Assembly: GCA_035048495.1 (NCBI GenBank)
Contig: CM068541.1
Location: 8,811,929-8,875,928, forward strand
Length of the DNA stretch: 64,000 bases
Direction: 5' to 3'
Source: Euptelea pleiosperma
Taxonomy: Eukaryota; Streptophyta; Magnoliopsida; Ranunculales; Eupteleaceae
The notes under the pieces were generated by a model, which worked only from the letters and a program-made list of their open reading frames with translations, had not been told where the DNA came from and did no database searches. The translations under genes and the position numbers were made by a program. Below are positions 54,191 through 64,000 of the stretch, piece after piece. Numbering within the stretch: the stretch's first letter is position 1; every line of letters begins with the position of its first letter.

Positions 54191-54913
54191 AACGGAAAAT
54201 TGCATAAAAGAAAACAAACTTTAATTTATTTACAAAAAAGAATACAACTTTTCGTAAATCCCAAAAAAGAAAACGAAACGCCCTTTCAAAAGGCGTTTCG
54301 TCTGCTGTCAGTCTAATCAGTCGCCGACTGACTAATGAATGACTGATGGCTGACACGTCTGACAAACGCCCTTTTAAAGGGCGTTTATTCTTGAGAAATT
54401 TTAAAAAAAGTCCCATAATTCCTCAACTTCTAAATCAATCTACAAATATCGGAATGATCTGAATTTTTGTGAGGATGATCTCCTCACCGTAGAGATCATC
54501 CTCACCAAAAATCAGCCATTGATTCATCTTCTGGGTATGCCAAAGTGGGCATAAAAATTGGGGTATCAAAAAACGCCCTTTAAAATGGCGTTTGTCAATA
54601 AAAAACGCCCTTTAAAAGAGCGTTTTCTACTGACACACGCCCTTTAAAATAACGTCTGTCAGTTGTCAGAGATCAGACGATCTGACAGACGACAGACGTT
54701 TTTTAAAAAGGCGTCTATTACTGAAAAACGTCCTTTAAAATGACGTTTTTTACTGACAAACGCCCTTTTAAAGGACGTTTTTTGATAAACATGTGCCACG
54801 TAATGAAACGCTCTTTGAAAGGGCGTTTCGTTTTCTTTTTTGGGTTTTGCGAAAAGTTGTATTCTTTTTTGTAAATAGATTAAAGTTTATTTTCTTTTTA
54901 GAAATTTTCCGTT
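54191..54913. mobile_element. Foldback element built from short hairpins
   Basis: Outer inverted repeats of about 110 bp (AACGGAAAATT … AAAGAATACAACTTTTCG … GAAAACGAAACGCCCTTTC) are mirrored on the right. GTTAG lies directly outside both ends (54186-54190, 54914-54918). The interior holds nine short palindromes of the type AAACGCCCTTTNAAAGGGCGTTT at about 54278, 54363, 54571, 54601, 54636, 54694, 54724, 54757 and 54804, linked by CTGACA/TGTCAG words. An unrelated repeat segment (about 54413-54560) sits in the middle. No coding capacity. It ends about 270 bp before the ATG of the MYB-CC gene. Confidence 0.8.
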
Positions 54914-55180
54914 GTTAGAACTTAAAAACTAAAAAAAACCTCCCACGTTTTCTTTGATGAGCTTGCAGACAAAAAAGCCACAGCTCACAAAAGTATGCCA
55001 AAAATAAATCTTCCCTTTTCTCCTCTTTTTCAGCTGTGGAAATCTCATTTTCACTGAAAAGGAACCGTTGATCGTTACTTCACTCAATTGGTTTCTTTTG
55101 ATTTCTCTTTGATTCTCTTGATTCTGGGTTCTGGGTCCTTTTTTTTGTTTTTTTTTTTTTGTGTGGGGGTTCAGGAGAGG

Positions 55181-58100
55181 ATGTTCTCTGGTTTGATTCA
55201 ACCCCACGAATCTGTTATTCGCCAGGAAGAGATTCAGGGCTCGAATCCTTCCCTGGTTCTCACTTCAGATCCCAAACCTCGTCTTCGATGGACTGCAGAC
55301 CTGCACGAACGATTCGTTGATGCTGTGACTCAGCTCGGAGGAGCCGATAGTTAGTATTTTTTGTACTAACTATCTTTTTTATGGTTTTGTTATAATTTCT
55401 TTAGTTTTCTCTTTGTTGTTACATAAATCTGTTGAATTAGTTGTTTTTCTGAAATGGGTTTCTTTGTTTGGTTGTTTTAATGGATTATTTTATGGCATTT
55501 TGGTGATATTGCTGCTTGTTTCCTTTAATTTTTTTTAAATGTATAGGTGATGTTGTTTTGGGGGTTTAATTGAATTGGGGTTTTGTTTGCATACATTGAA
55601 CGCTTGATGCTTTTTAAATTTTTTTATTTATTTACTTAAGTCTATTATGTTGTTGAGAGGTAGTTTTGAGTCTGACTGCATTCTGTTATACTTCTGCTCT
55701 TGCTTTATTTTGGGTTTCGTTTTTTTTTTTTTTTTTTTCTATATATCATTTGGGGTTGTTTTTTCTAAGGGCCCTTTTCAATAAATTCTCAATACTTATC
55801 AAAAATAAATAAAAAATTGGGGTTGTTTTTTAAGGGAGTGTTTTGATGGTTATTTGGTAAATTTTATGCATTTTCAGGTTAATAATGCCGTGAATGTTCA
55901 ATCCCAGCTTTCACAATCAATCTTAGTTTCATGGGGTTTGTTTTGTTGAGATGGGTTTTTTTTTCTGGTTTTATGGTAGTTTGGTAAATTTAAGGTACGT
56001 GTCGATTAGATAATTGTGGTTCTGTAATTACCCATTTATTGGTTTATATTCTACGGCAATTTGGAACAAATCTGTTGTTTTCCTGGGATTTTGTCGCTTT
56101 ATGGGGATTTTTTCTACGTACTTAAATTAGGATAAGGAATATAAATCTCTTACTGCTTCTCCTTTTGGGATTTGATGTGTTCTCATAATTCCGATTCAAT
56201 GGCATTTTGGGAAGATTTTGCATTTCTTAACTGGATTAGTTGACTGCATTTATTTTTTGGATCTTGGTTGTTCTTGCTCTAATTTATATTCACTTTCCTG
56301 TAACATGTGCTTCTTGAGATCAAAATTATTATACCTATGTATTTGTGTGTGTGCATGTATGTATCGTCTTATTGGTATTGTGCTGCATTTGGGTAAGCTT
56401 AAAGCTTATCCTAACTGCTTATCCAAGAGCAATTATATGTAAAGTGCTTGAAGTGAGCTGTTTTGGCTGTTTGGTAGCCATACAAGAAAAGTGCTTCTTT
56501 TATTAAAAAGCCCTTCTATGGTGTTTGGTAAAAAAAATCATTTTTTGGTGGAAAGAGGAAAAAAATAATTAAGTTTTAGTATGACAGAAGGGTACTTTTG
56601 GTATTAAATTTTTTGTTAAAGGGGAGGTTGTCATTACTGTTTTAGCTGCCTCCATTGCTCAATAAAGACAATAATCTGGATAATTAGGTCTTTTTATCAT
56701 TTTTGTGTTGCAGCTTCTTTATTATTGTGATTCATCTAAGATATTGTTATGTGGTGGATTAGTGTCTGAACCTTTGTTTGTGATTTCTCATGTTTCCTTC
56801 CTACATAATTTATTTACTTGTTCGGGTGCTTAAGCCATGATATTCGTCATCGAATTGTTCTTTTTAATATTTCAATTCACAGCTGAGGGTTGTTGGTTGA
56901 GTATTTTGATTTTGAGTGCTTGTCTAAAAATTTTAGTATTCCGATGCATCTCATGCCTTGGATTGGAATTCCAGAAGCGACACCAAAGTCTATCATGCGA
57001 ACGATGGGTGTGAAAGGACTTACTCTATTCCACTTAAAGAGTCACCTTCAGGTTTATTTCATTTACCAAGCTTCTCTAGTTTTCGATCTCCATAATGATC
57101 CAACAGTTGGATCTCACAGCAAGATTGAGACTCTGTCATCTTGCTACTAACCGATGATGTTTTTTGTTCCATAACAGAAATACAGACTAGGTAAGCAATC
57201 AGGGAAAGACTTGACTGAGGCTACCAAAGATGGTAGGTATTGGTATAGCTTTTTCTTCTCTTTATGCTTGTTCCAGTTATGCATCGTGTCCCACTCTTTC
57301 TGTGTACTTCCTAGGTGCCTTGCTAGAAAAATATGTTAGGTAGAAACTCACTGATTGACTTGAAACTTGGCTGGGTTGACTTGATTTGTCTATGCTCCTT
57401 GTCCCGAGTCAAATTTCATTTTTAAGAAAAACTCATTGTGTCTTCTTCTTCTTCTTCTTTTTTCCTTTTCTTTTTCGAAAAGGTAAAACCAGTGAATTGA
57501 CACATAGAACCAATTTTTTTTTCCGGTAAGTCCAAACGATGTATAAATAGGAGATCGAGAAGATCTCAATAAAGCATAGAAAGAGACATAGATAAAAGAA
57601 CAATACAAAAAACTACCCACTACTCTCTCCGCAAAAAATCATCCACAGCCTAAATACCATATCTCCAAAGTGAACCCCTCTCATCTCCGAGAACCTGCTC
57701 TCCCAACTGAAGATGAACGCCTTTATACTGATAAGAGTATCATGGAAGGAGTTCTCCTTGTCACTAAAAATCCTCCCATTCCTCTCAATCCATAAACTCC
57801 ACGTAACCGCATAAAGCACCATACTCCAAATGATTTTCCCTACCCCTGGAAGGGCTAGTTTAGGCCAACCTCTCAATAAAGCCTAAACAGACCGTGGCAT
57901 AACTCATAGAACCAAATTGAGAAATACGAAAACAAAGATCTCTTCTATTTATAACAATTTATTGGCTTATGATTTGAAATCAGTTTTGCAAACCACTTAA
58001 AGAAGATTCACCCTTGAGTAGAATCTTCACTTTCAAACTGACTTCTTTTGCCATTGAAATGAAGGAACAACAGCTTCATACCTTTTGGATAGCCCAAACA

Positions 58101-59204
58101 CTGGTACTTCATCTCCAGGCTTGCCGACTTCCGATATGAATGAGTAAGAAGTTTCGTCTTTCATTTTTGGAAAAGCTCTCATCATGCATGCATAGATATC
58201 CACACTTTTGTCATGTAGTGTTGTACATGCTAAATTCCTAACATTGTGGGAGAGGTCATATTAGGGGCTATGAGGTCAAGGAGGCACTGAGAGCCCAAAT
58301 GGAAATGCAGAGAAAACTACATCTACAAGTTGAAGTAAGTTACCTTTTCTTGATTTAGAGAAATATAGCTCTATGATGGACTTCTTTGGAGATCTTGATT
58401 ACTGTTTTCTCGTTAAGTAGGCTTTAGTGACAAGCCACGGGAAATGGGTTTAGTTAGGTACATTTGGAATTTGGTTAGAGAAATTAAAGAGGGGAACACG
58501 ATTGATGGTTATGATCCTTCCTTCCTTTACCTGCTTAGTTCTGCTGTTGTTGCCCTTCAAAAAGAAATTAACTTCATGATTTGATGGAGGGAATATAGTT
58601 ACTGATTGTATTTAAAACAAAGTTCTTGTCATCCCACTGGGAAGTCACATGAGTCAAACTCAGATTGCCTGGGCCTTGAGTACTGTCTTTATGCTGATCT
58701 GCTCATCTGTTTTGATCGTTCATTGAGCAGGTTGAGAACCACGTACAGATTCGGAAGGATGCGGAACGAAGATATGTGGAATCCATGCTCGAGAGAGCAT
58801 GTAAGATGCTTGCTAATCAAACCATAGGTGGTGTTGCAAAAACCGAGGGCCAAGACCTTCCGGCACTGACAACGAAGGTATCAGTGACAGGCTCCTCCAG
58901 CAACCTTCTGAGCTTCTATTCTTTACATCCAGCTGAAGCAGTCAGAGTGCACATCCCTGAAGAGGAGCCTCCTAGTTTGCAGCCCCCTGATTGTTCCACT
59001 GAAAGCTGCCTGACTTCACACGGTAGTGCAGCAACATTGTCTTTGGAGACTTCTCCTGCAGGATGCAAGAAAAGGGTGCGGAAGTTGGACTCCACAACAG
59101 ATTCTCTGATTTGGGGTGAGGCCGAAACCAGAGCCGAAGACATTGATGTGGGTCGCATCAACCCCCACTGGATCACTGGGTACGGTAGATTCAAAGAAAT
59201 TTGA
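55181..59204 (+). CDS. MYB-CC (GARP) transcription factor, 6 exons
   Basis: Exons 55181-55349, 56975-57051, 57178-57232, 58074-58143, 58265-58334 and 58731-59204 join to 304 codons plus stop. Exon 4 may instead begin at 58065 (three more residues; both AG sites keep frame). The protein starts MFSGLIQPHESVI. It has a single GARP/MYB-type DNA-binding domain at about 34-86 (PRLRWTADLHERFVDAVTQL … SHLQKYRL, split between exons 2 and 3). A coiled-coil MYB-CC block lies at about 125-165 (GYEVKEALRAQMEMQRKLHL, QIRKDAERRYVESMLERACK). The family includes the phosphate-starvation regulators PHR1/PHL, which bind GNATATNC sites. This member looks closest to the PHL11-like group, from memory. The fourth exon (ASYLLDSPN … TSDMNE) was too short for a simple frame scan. 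Intron 3 carries a LINE fragment. Confidence 0.92.
57513..57900 (-). mobile_element. 5'-truncated LINE tail in MYB-CC intron 3
   Basis: A T run at 57513-57522 is the 3' tail on the minus strand. Upstream on that strand, 57876-57613 reads an open C-terminal LINE ORF2 segment with VTWSLWIERNGRIFSDKENS and FRLWMIFCGES, the post-RT zf-RVT tail typical of plant LINEs. Only about 390 bp remain. It belongs to the same family as 50999-51270. Confidence 0.75.
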
Positions 59205-59497
59205 GGGGAAAGCACTGATGATCTTGTTATAGTTTTAATCTTCTTATGGGGTTCTCACTTAGGATTTCTGTTGTTCTCCACCTGCATTATAAAATGTAAT
59301 AATGGTGAGCTGCTCAGGTTTTTAGTCTATACAAATGCCAGGAACGGAAAAGGGTATTAACTTGTTCCAAGCTGTAAATTCATGGCCACTAATAGTTAAA
59401 ATATCAAATCGGTTCACCTCTCTTTATACCAAATTACTTTTGTTCTTGTTGCGTTCTTTTACTCTCCTTACTACTGATTGTGGGATGCCCTTTTTTA

Positions 59498-59771
59498 GGG
59501 ACGGGATATTCACACCCACGTTTTCGCTCAGCAAACCCAAATAACAAAAAAAAAATTTACAAAATTGTCCCTTGTTTTTCACTCACTAAACCCACCAAAA
59601 AAATAAACTATCAGAGAAGAAGAAGAAGAAGAGGACGCCGCCACCACCGCAGCAGGTACGTCTCTCTTGATTCTGGGCTGCCTTGGGAGAGAGAGAGACG
59701 TACCTTCTTCTTGGGTTTAGTGAGTAGGTGGGTTTTCTGAGCGAAAACGCGGGGTGTGAATATCTCGTCCC
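59498..59771. mobile_element. Foldback MITE downstream of MYB-CC gene
   Basis: GGGACGGGATATTCACACCC then ACGTTTTCGCTCAGCAAACC is mirrored by GGTTTTCTGAGCGAAAACGC then GGGGTGTGAATATCTCGTCC. The flanks CCTTTTTTA and CTTTTTAAT suggest an eroded duplication. A GAA-repeat (GAAGAAGAAGAAGAAGAGGA) sits in the core. It lies about 290 bp after the stop codon. Confidence 0.7.
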
Positions 59772-60320
59772 CTTTTTAATCTTTATACTGACCTGGCATT
59801 GGGCAGTAATTTGATGTTCTAAGGAGCGGTCCTGACCCAGTAACCCACATATTTCTAGACCATTCAACTGAGTTTTCAAGCATCAGTAACTTTCTTTCAC
59901 AGCTTGATGAGCGCTTTAAGATCCTTGACAGTCCACTAAGTCATCCTCTGTAGAAACTGTTCTTATGGAAAATCATGCTATTTTGTCCCTGGACTAATTG
60001 GTGAACCTTCACAACAGCTCGCACTGTACCTCATAGCCTCGTGTTACCGACCCGAATTAATGATAGATTAGTATAAGATAATACACAAAAGCATGAACAA
60101 TAGGCTAAATGACCATGCTCCCCAAGGATTGTTCTCTGGCATAATAACATAGTAGTAATCAAAAACCCATGTACCGGTATTCAAGATTTTTGGTGATTCG
60201 GTTTTGAACCTAGATATAGATGTAGAGAGCACAATCCACACTCATGAACCTTCAAAATTGAGCACTAGGGCTTGGAGAAGAGAGAATTAGGAGGGAGTCT
60301 TCGCTCTTTCCGAAACCCTA
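59772..60320. other. Intergenic DNA without gene
   Basis: No gene or bounded repeat found between the MYB-CC 3' region and the MITE fragments that follow. Confidence 0.4.
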
Positions 60321-60326
60321 ATTAGA

Positions 60327-60735
60327 ATGAATTTTGGTATGTAGGTCAGCTAGGGATGGGCAAAACATCCACACGGTCGGTGGTCTCTAATAGTGTGCCC
60401 CATGTGGCTCATAATATGGTCCATCATCAACATGGATGTTTTGAAGAAAAAAACAAAACAAAATAAATAGTTAACAAGTTACATGTACATACCTCATTAT
60501 TAAAATAGTAATGATCGTGGTTCAAGAGCCGTGGATGTTATCATGCTGCATAGTGGTGTGGTTTTGTTATTGGCCAAATAACACTCAAAATCTATAGTTA
60601 AAAACAAGTCATGAAAAAGATCATAATCCAACGGATAGAAATAACTAGTCAGGATGAATTTTTGTATGTAGGTCCGTCCACCTAGGGATGGGCGAAACAT
60701 CTATACGATCATCGATCTCTAAGTGTATGCCATGT
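60327..60735. repeat. Two right-half MITE family A fragments
   Basis: GAATGAATTTTGGTATGTAG with GATGGGCAAAACATCCACAC then GGTCGGTGG at 60327-60400, and ATGAATTTTTGTATGTAGG with GATGGGCGAAACATCTATAC then GATCATCG at 60652-60710. Both are in the same orientation and closest to the copy at 52723. The left arms are missing. Confidence 0.55.
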
Positions 60736-60974
60736 GTAAGGTGCCGCCACATGTAAAGGCGGTCTCCTAATAACATTTAATGTTATATATGTATTAATGC
60801 TCATTATGATGAAAATAATGATTATCATAACGATTTTAGTTGTTCTTAACCGTTATTTAAAACAAGAATATGAAAAAAATAAATAAATAAATAAACCACT
60901 ATTTGACTTGTCGTAACGGTAGTGCCAACTAATCTTTGTGTTGTAAACCTTAGTTACAATACCGTAAATAATGT

Positions 60975-61145
60975 TGGGGTCGTCGGACCAGCCATTTTTG
61001 ATAGCTCCCAGAACAGGCCTTGTTGGGCGTGAAATTCGAGAATCCAACGATTGGGATAGCGCTGAGTTGGCATTCACTTTTTGCCAAATCAAACCACTGT
61101 TGGAATCCACGCCTGACAAGGCCTGTCCCGGGAGCCTGTTCCATA
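60975..61145. repeat. Foldback element family D, short copy
   Basis: Arms CTCCCAGAACAGGCCTTGTT … GAATCCAACG and GTTGGAATCCACGCCTGACA … GGCCTGTCCCGGGAG pair around a centre with AGTTGGCATTCACTTTTTGC. Its AGCGCTGAGTTGGCATTCAC is shared with the foldback at 29392. Confidence 0.6.
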
Positions 61146-61216
61146 ATGTTATAATAATAGTCGTTTATTATTTTCAATTTTTGAACATAACAAACGTTAC
61201 AACGGCTGTTGCCGTT

Positions 61217-61312
61217 ACATAACAGTAACACTTTTTTTTTTGTAATATATAACAGTAACACTTAACAGCGCTTTTTTTTTTGTAATATATAACAGTAACA
61301 CTTAACAGCGCT
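61217..61312. repeat. Tandem repeat, about 40-bp unit
   Basis: A T-run followed by GTAATATATAACAGTAACAC and TTAACAGCGC occurs twice in succession (from about 61229 and 61270), with a partial unit ahead. No function apparent. Confidence 0.75.
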
Positions 61313-61319
61313 TTTTAAA

Positions 61320-63770
61320 CAATATTTTGGCAAGGGGTCAAGAAGACGAACTCGCCGGTATAAGACACACCGACGAAATATTCCTCCAAGATTCCGTCTA
61401 GCCGGGCATTAGAGTAGGTTCAGATAAAATCGAACGGGCAGCCTGAATACCTGACCGCGGGCAGTTTTAAATTATTTTTTGCTAGGTTGGGACCTAACTC
61501 TATGATTGGCTGGACAGAGTTCAGAGACCTGGTAAGAAAATATTGAATTTTGAAATAATTAATAAATAAATACGTTCTTATTTTTTGGATTCTTCTCTCC
61601 GGCCCTTCTCACACTGAATCTGAGCTACACGTTTCAGCAAAACCTCTGGAATTCTGTTTTTACAGGTATTTTTTGGCTCTTTGATCAACTCTGAAGTTGG
61701 AGGAATTCCACGATTCTCGATCTGGGTATCGTTTCTTCCTCTTTGTTTTCATGTTCTTTTTGGTCAGTATTTTTTATTTTATTTTTCAGTTTGAATTGGT
61801 TTGTCTTTGGCTTCTCTGCATTTTAATGGAAAATGTGTACTTAAATTGGGTTAAATTTTGAATTTTGCAAGTGGGTTTTTGTTTTGCCTGGAAGAAAATT
61901 TGTCTACTTTTGGTAAGTGTTTATGGGGATTTGTTTCTGAAGCCCTAATTACATCAATTTATGGTGTAGAACCGTAGGTTTCTAAAACTAGTAACATGGG
62001 TATTTTTTTGTTTTTATGGAAAGATATAGGGGGATCAAATCTAGGTCCTTTGATTTTTCGGTGTTCAAGAATGTAGGATTGGTGTTATTATCTCTACATT
62101 TGGGGATTTTCAGATTTCTGTTTGTGTTATGAATCTGTTTTGAAGACTCAAAAAAACACAAATTCAGGAACAGAAAAACCAGAGCCCCTCTGAGTGATCT
62201 TCTCATGTGTGAATTTGTGGGTGTGTTTGCATTTTTTTTTTTTTTTTTTGATAAGGGTGTGCTTGCATTAAAAGATCAAAAACCCATTTTAGGATTAAGT
62301 AAAGAAACCAAGTTGAAACTGGATATATGGATACTCTTTATTTAATGATCTTTCTAGGGCCTGTTTGGATCACCCTTTTTTGCCCCAAAGAAAGATATTT
62401 TTGCTCAAAAAAGCTCTTAAAAAAAATTGCGCAACAAATAGCAATCCAAACATGGGGTTCGATTTTCCTAAATGTGCTTTTGTTTCTACATACTTTGTAT
62501 TTTATAAATGGTTGAAGCTCAAAGGAACTGGGGAAGTCAGGAGTCTTAATATAACTTCCTATTTCCTTCTATAAAATGGAAGAGCTCTAAGGTTCCATAA
62601 GTAAAATCCTAGCTGAAAGCCTGAAACCATAAATTAACCTGTCTTACTCTATACTCTCACTTGGTGAATCTGGGTTGGATGCGTTTGTTTTGGGTTTGAA
62701 GCGTCTCATTTCCGTCAGTTTGGTGTGAATCTGTGTAAGTTTGTTTGTGTACTCGTGCTGCCCTCTGTTATGTATGGTTGTACTAGTTTTTCAGCAGCTT
62801 AGCTTCTTGAGTTTGGATATTGGACTATTGAAGGAGTGCACGAGGATAAAGTGCCTGGAATTGTAGTTTTTGCTTGGTGAGACAAGTCCATGTTGCAGTA
62901 GAGTTTGTAGAATTATGCTTTCATTATGTTATGCAAGTTTTACATGGAACTCATAGGAGAATGTCCTTGTTCATTGATTTTACATTTGGCAGGCTTGGAT
63001 TGAAATGTTCCCTTCAAAGTAGAATTAGCCTTTTCCCTGTTGTTCAAGAGTATTGGCTTCAACCCTAGGTCCTGTACCACATCCATTGAGCTCAAGATCT
63101 CTTGTTCGATCTTTGAAGACAATGGTCTGTGAGAGGCAATCATAAAACTTGTGGTCCTAGAAATGCACAAGTAGCCCCTCCTGATATCTTGATTGGATTG
63201 GTATTTTAGGCTGCAATTGAATTGGATGGTTCATCATGGAATTTACTGCATAAGGGCAACATTGAAAGGTGTAAAGCCCACCCTCAACATGCTTGGATCT
63301 GAGTGGGGTCGGTACTTTTTAGTCTGCTCCTTTATGCTGGTTCCTTGATTCTAGTGTTGTAGTATCTCAACCATAGCATAGACTGATGCACAAAGACACA
63401 ATTCAAGTGTTTAGAACCAATGAGACACAAACAACATGGTTCAAGTGTTTTCATCCATTTATTATCCTACCACCGTTTGAGAAGATTTTGTCATAATCGA
63501 ATGAATGGAAGAGGGTGGTTCTTCAAGAACAATTGAAATCCTTCATAGAAATAAAGACCTTATTGGCTTCTGCATGGAGCGTGATCGTTCTCCCCTCTCT
63601 CTCAAGCTAGAGGATTTCACGGTTCTTTCTCCTCCATCGGCTCATGATATCCTTTCTCTTTTGATCAGTTTTTTGTTGTTCAGAGCTCAAAACGCATGTA
63701 ATAGCTAATGAGTTTTCATTATGCATTTTTTCCTATATGGACTTGATGAATCTCCATTTCTTGTTTATAG
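61320..63770 (+). other. Promoter, 5' UTR exon and leader intron of PHL7-like gene
   Basis: No coding exon is seen. A CT-rich stretch from about 61590 to 61725 (TTCTTCTCTCCGGCCCTTCT … GATTCTCGATCTGG) looks like a 5' UTR exon ending at the donor GTATCG. TTCTTGTTTATAG at 63770 is the matching acceptor, 11 nt before the ATG at 63782. The intron would be about 2 kb. Short frames inside (for example 62365-62574) have no domain features. Inference from splice consensus and family gene structure. Confidence 0.5.
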
Positions 63771-63781
63771 ATAAATGACAA

Positions 63782-63998
63782 ATGTATCGACCGAAGACTG
63801 TCCCTAGTTCAAGTTTAGTTTGCAGCAACTCATTAGTTCATGGCCAGCACTTAGATGGCAGTGCCAACGAAATGAACTCAAGCAGCGGAGGGAACAATCC
63901 CAACAATCCTAGTTTGTCGTCAAAGCACCGGTTGCGTTGGACACACGAGCTCCACGAACGTTTTGTGGATGCTGTGGCGCAACTTGGTGGGCCAGATA
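63782..63998 (+). CDS. MYB-CC factor, PHL7-like, first coding exon only
   Basis: The frame starts MYRPKTVPSSSLVCSNSLVH. After an N-rich linker (SSSGGNNPNNPSLSSK) it reaches the GARP DNA-binding domain HRLRWTHELHERFVDAVAQL-GGPD. The exon stops after GAT A, and the last two bases of the window are its GT donor, the same place and phase as the first coding intron of the upstream MYB-CC gene. The RWTHELHERFVDAVAQLGGP form is typical of the PHL5/6/7 side of the family (PHL7 by memory), unlike the upstream gene. The rest of the gene is beyond the window. Confidence 0.88.
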   Translation, partial: MYRPKTVPSSSLVCSNSLVHGQHLDGSANEMNSSSGGNNPNNPSLSSKHRLRWTHELHERFVDAVAQLGGPD

Positions 63999-64000
63999 GT

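Noticed and set aside
57237..58264. Splicing MYB-CC exon 3 directly to exon 5 using the donor at 57237
   Set aside because: It keeps frame, but omits the exon 58074-58143 whose ASYLLDSP…TSDMNE block is expected in this family and has good borders. It remains possible as a minor isoform.
1..64000. tRNA, rRNA, CRISPR arrays or bacterial operons
   Set aside because: None seen on reading both strands; repeats present are eukaryotic transposon arms and microsatellites.

Overview
The window is nuclear DNA of a flowering plant. It shows GT-AG introns, plant-specific gene families, AT-rich intergenic DNA, Ty1/copia and LINE remnants, and very many miniature inverted-repeat elements (MITEs). The species cannot be named from sequence alone. 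No bacterial, organellar, tRNA, rRNA or CRISPR feature was seen.

Layout. (1) 1-11816 holds no host exon and is best read as a giant intron of the FPA gene. It contains a decayed LINE RNase H piece, an old copia remnant interrupted by a TRIM-like element, and a second copia element nested in the LTR of the first (TSD TAAAG). (2) 11817-14720, plus strand: the 3' part of FPA (third RRM, SPOC domain, Q-rich tail), with an apparent frameshift after the SPOC domain. (3) 14721-17950: 3' UTR and nested inverted-repeat elements. (4) 28313-18012, minus strand: a 22-exon gene that splices cleanly to 1201 codons. It encodes an uncharacterised plant protein with an acidic N-terminus, a C2-like domain and a helical C-terminus. 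(5) 28.3-41.3 kb: a MITE graveyard with several families, some nested, some with clear target-site duplications. (6) 41401-48824, plus strand: a 7-exon STAR/QUAKING-type KH RNA-binding protein of 290 aa. Its 5' leader has a GC-rich hairpin, and its second intron has a triplicated antisense gene-like fragment. (7) 48.8-55.1 kb: LINE and MITE remnants and a striking 723-bp foldback made of nine short hairpins, ending about 270 bp before the next start codon. (8) 55181-59204, plus strand: a 6-exon MYB-CC transcription factor. (9) 63782-63998, plus strand: the first coding exon of a second, different MYB-CC gene, cut by the window edge exactly at its splice donor.

The genes are independent transcription units. 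FPA (3'-end formation, flowering time) and the KH protein (SPIN1-like family) are both RNA-binding proteins of families linked to flowering. The two MYB-CC genes are head-to-tail neighbours from different subgroups that share the first coding intron position. The exon models come from reading frames and splice consensus. Every gene model fits GT-AG rules and phase continuity except for the FPA frameshift.
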